A model generated the notes under the pieces. That model did not search any database. It saw only the letters and a program-made list of their open reading frames with translations, and was not told the DNA's origin. From Acidobacteriota bacterium (GTDB lineage: Bacteria; Acidobacteriota; Terriglobia; Bryobacterales; Bryobacteraceae), in NCBI GenBank assembly GCA_016213775.1, contig JACQZR010000296.1, positions 1 through 32,652 on the forward strand: a DNA stretch of 32,652 nucleotides, in the 5' to 3' direction. Position numbers and translations under genes: made by a program. This document shows, one piece after another, positions 32,548 to 32,652 of this stretch; position 1 is the first letter of the stretch; each line of letters begins with the position of its first letter.

Positions 32548-32652
32548 GTCGAGTGACGGGGTTTGTGCCCCGTCACCCTCCCACACCACCGGACGTGCGG
32601 TTTTCCGCATCCGGCGGTTGAACGCAGCGGTTTATCGCGCCGCAAGATCTGA
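32548..32652 (-). mobile_element. 3' end of a group II intron (class C type), domains V and VI; 5' part outside window
   Basis: On the minus strand, domain V is 32618-32585 and exactly 34 nt: a 9-bp lower helix (ACCGCCGGA with TCCGGTGGT, one G-U pair), a 2-nt CG bulge, a 5-bp upper helix TGCGG/CCGCA and an AAAA loop. It carries CGC in place of the more common AGC triad, as in class C introns. After GTGGGAGG comes domain VI, GTGACGGGG with CCCCGTCAC (32576-32553) around a 6-nt loop, then CTCGAC to the predicted 3' end at 32548. The adenine 7 nt from the end (32554) is the expected branch position but is base-paired in this fold. The reverse-transcriptase gene would lie to the right of the window; none of it can be read with confidence in 32619-32652. 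Confidence 0.85.

Noticed and set aside
32457-32645. 62-residue minus-strand frame at the right edge
   Set aside because: It runs through the structured domains V and VI of the group II intron and into the flanking repeat, so it is non-coding.
1-32652. CRISPR arrays, tRNA and rRNA genes
   Set aside because: No regularly spaced direct repeats, no cloverleaf with a TTCGA-type T-loop in context, and no rRNA-like conserved stretches were found on reading both strands.

Overview
The window looks like chromosomal DNA of an acidobacterium, most likely of the Solibacter/Bryobacter type. This rests on family content, not on a database match: a 1121-residue Oar-like TonB-dependent receptor with an N-terminal carboxypeptidase-regulatory domain, ECF-type sigma factors coupled to Ser/Thr protein kinases, a regulator with the acidobacterial 'ERILADPLF...SLGIEVFGR' N-terminal domain, many exported Tat-like hydrolases and oxidoreductases, and high GC. 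No rRNA, tRNA or CRISPR array was seen.

Layout. 1-1.9 kb: end of a DUF3604 (PHP-like) protein followed by a dihydrofolate-reductase-like protein. 2-4.2 kb (minus): an ECF-like sigma factor and a membrane protein with a degenerate JAMM/MPN domain. 4.4-8.0 kb (minus): a tight three-gene operon, sigma factor > Ser/Thr kinase with TPR-like tail > galactokinase, both junctions being ATGA overlaps. 8.1-16.4 kb: a Tat-type sugar isomerase/epimerase-like protein, a 1-Cys peroxiredoxin, a sorbosone-dehydrogenase-like protein, an FAD oxidoreductase, an alpha/beta hydrolase and a tandem double metallo-beta-lactamase-fold protein. From about 9.0 kb to about 18 kb the + strand turns from C-rich to G-rich whatever the gene direction, which suggests an inverted or foreign block.

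16.5-20.5 kb is a scrap yard: a small membrane protein, an orphan copy of the C-terminal domain of the MBL protein (about 94% identical at DNA level), a truncated PIN toxin and a probable antitoxin, an inverted intergenic repeat, and a 5'-truncated, single-base-frameshifted Rhs/YD-repeat gene followed by a small membrane protein in the position of an immunity gene. 20.5-21.7 kb is a membrane-anchored regulator whose stop codon abuts the Rhs remnant in the same frame.

21.9-32.3 kb is a coherent carbohydrate locus on the + strand: GH78 alpha-L-rhamnosidase, type-B carboxylesterase, CE1-like esterase and an IclR-HTH/periplasmic-binding-protein fusion regulator, all overlapping or nearly so, followed by the TonB-dependent receptor with its own probable promoter. 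The likely theme is capture and de-esterification of rhamnose-containing plant polysaccharide or glycosides, with the fusion regulator sensing a released sugar.

The right edge carries the 3' end (domains V and VI) of a group II intron of class C type on the minus strand. Its splice boundary abuts a copy of an intergenic repeat that occurs three times in the last 4 kb.
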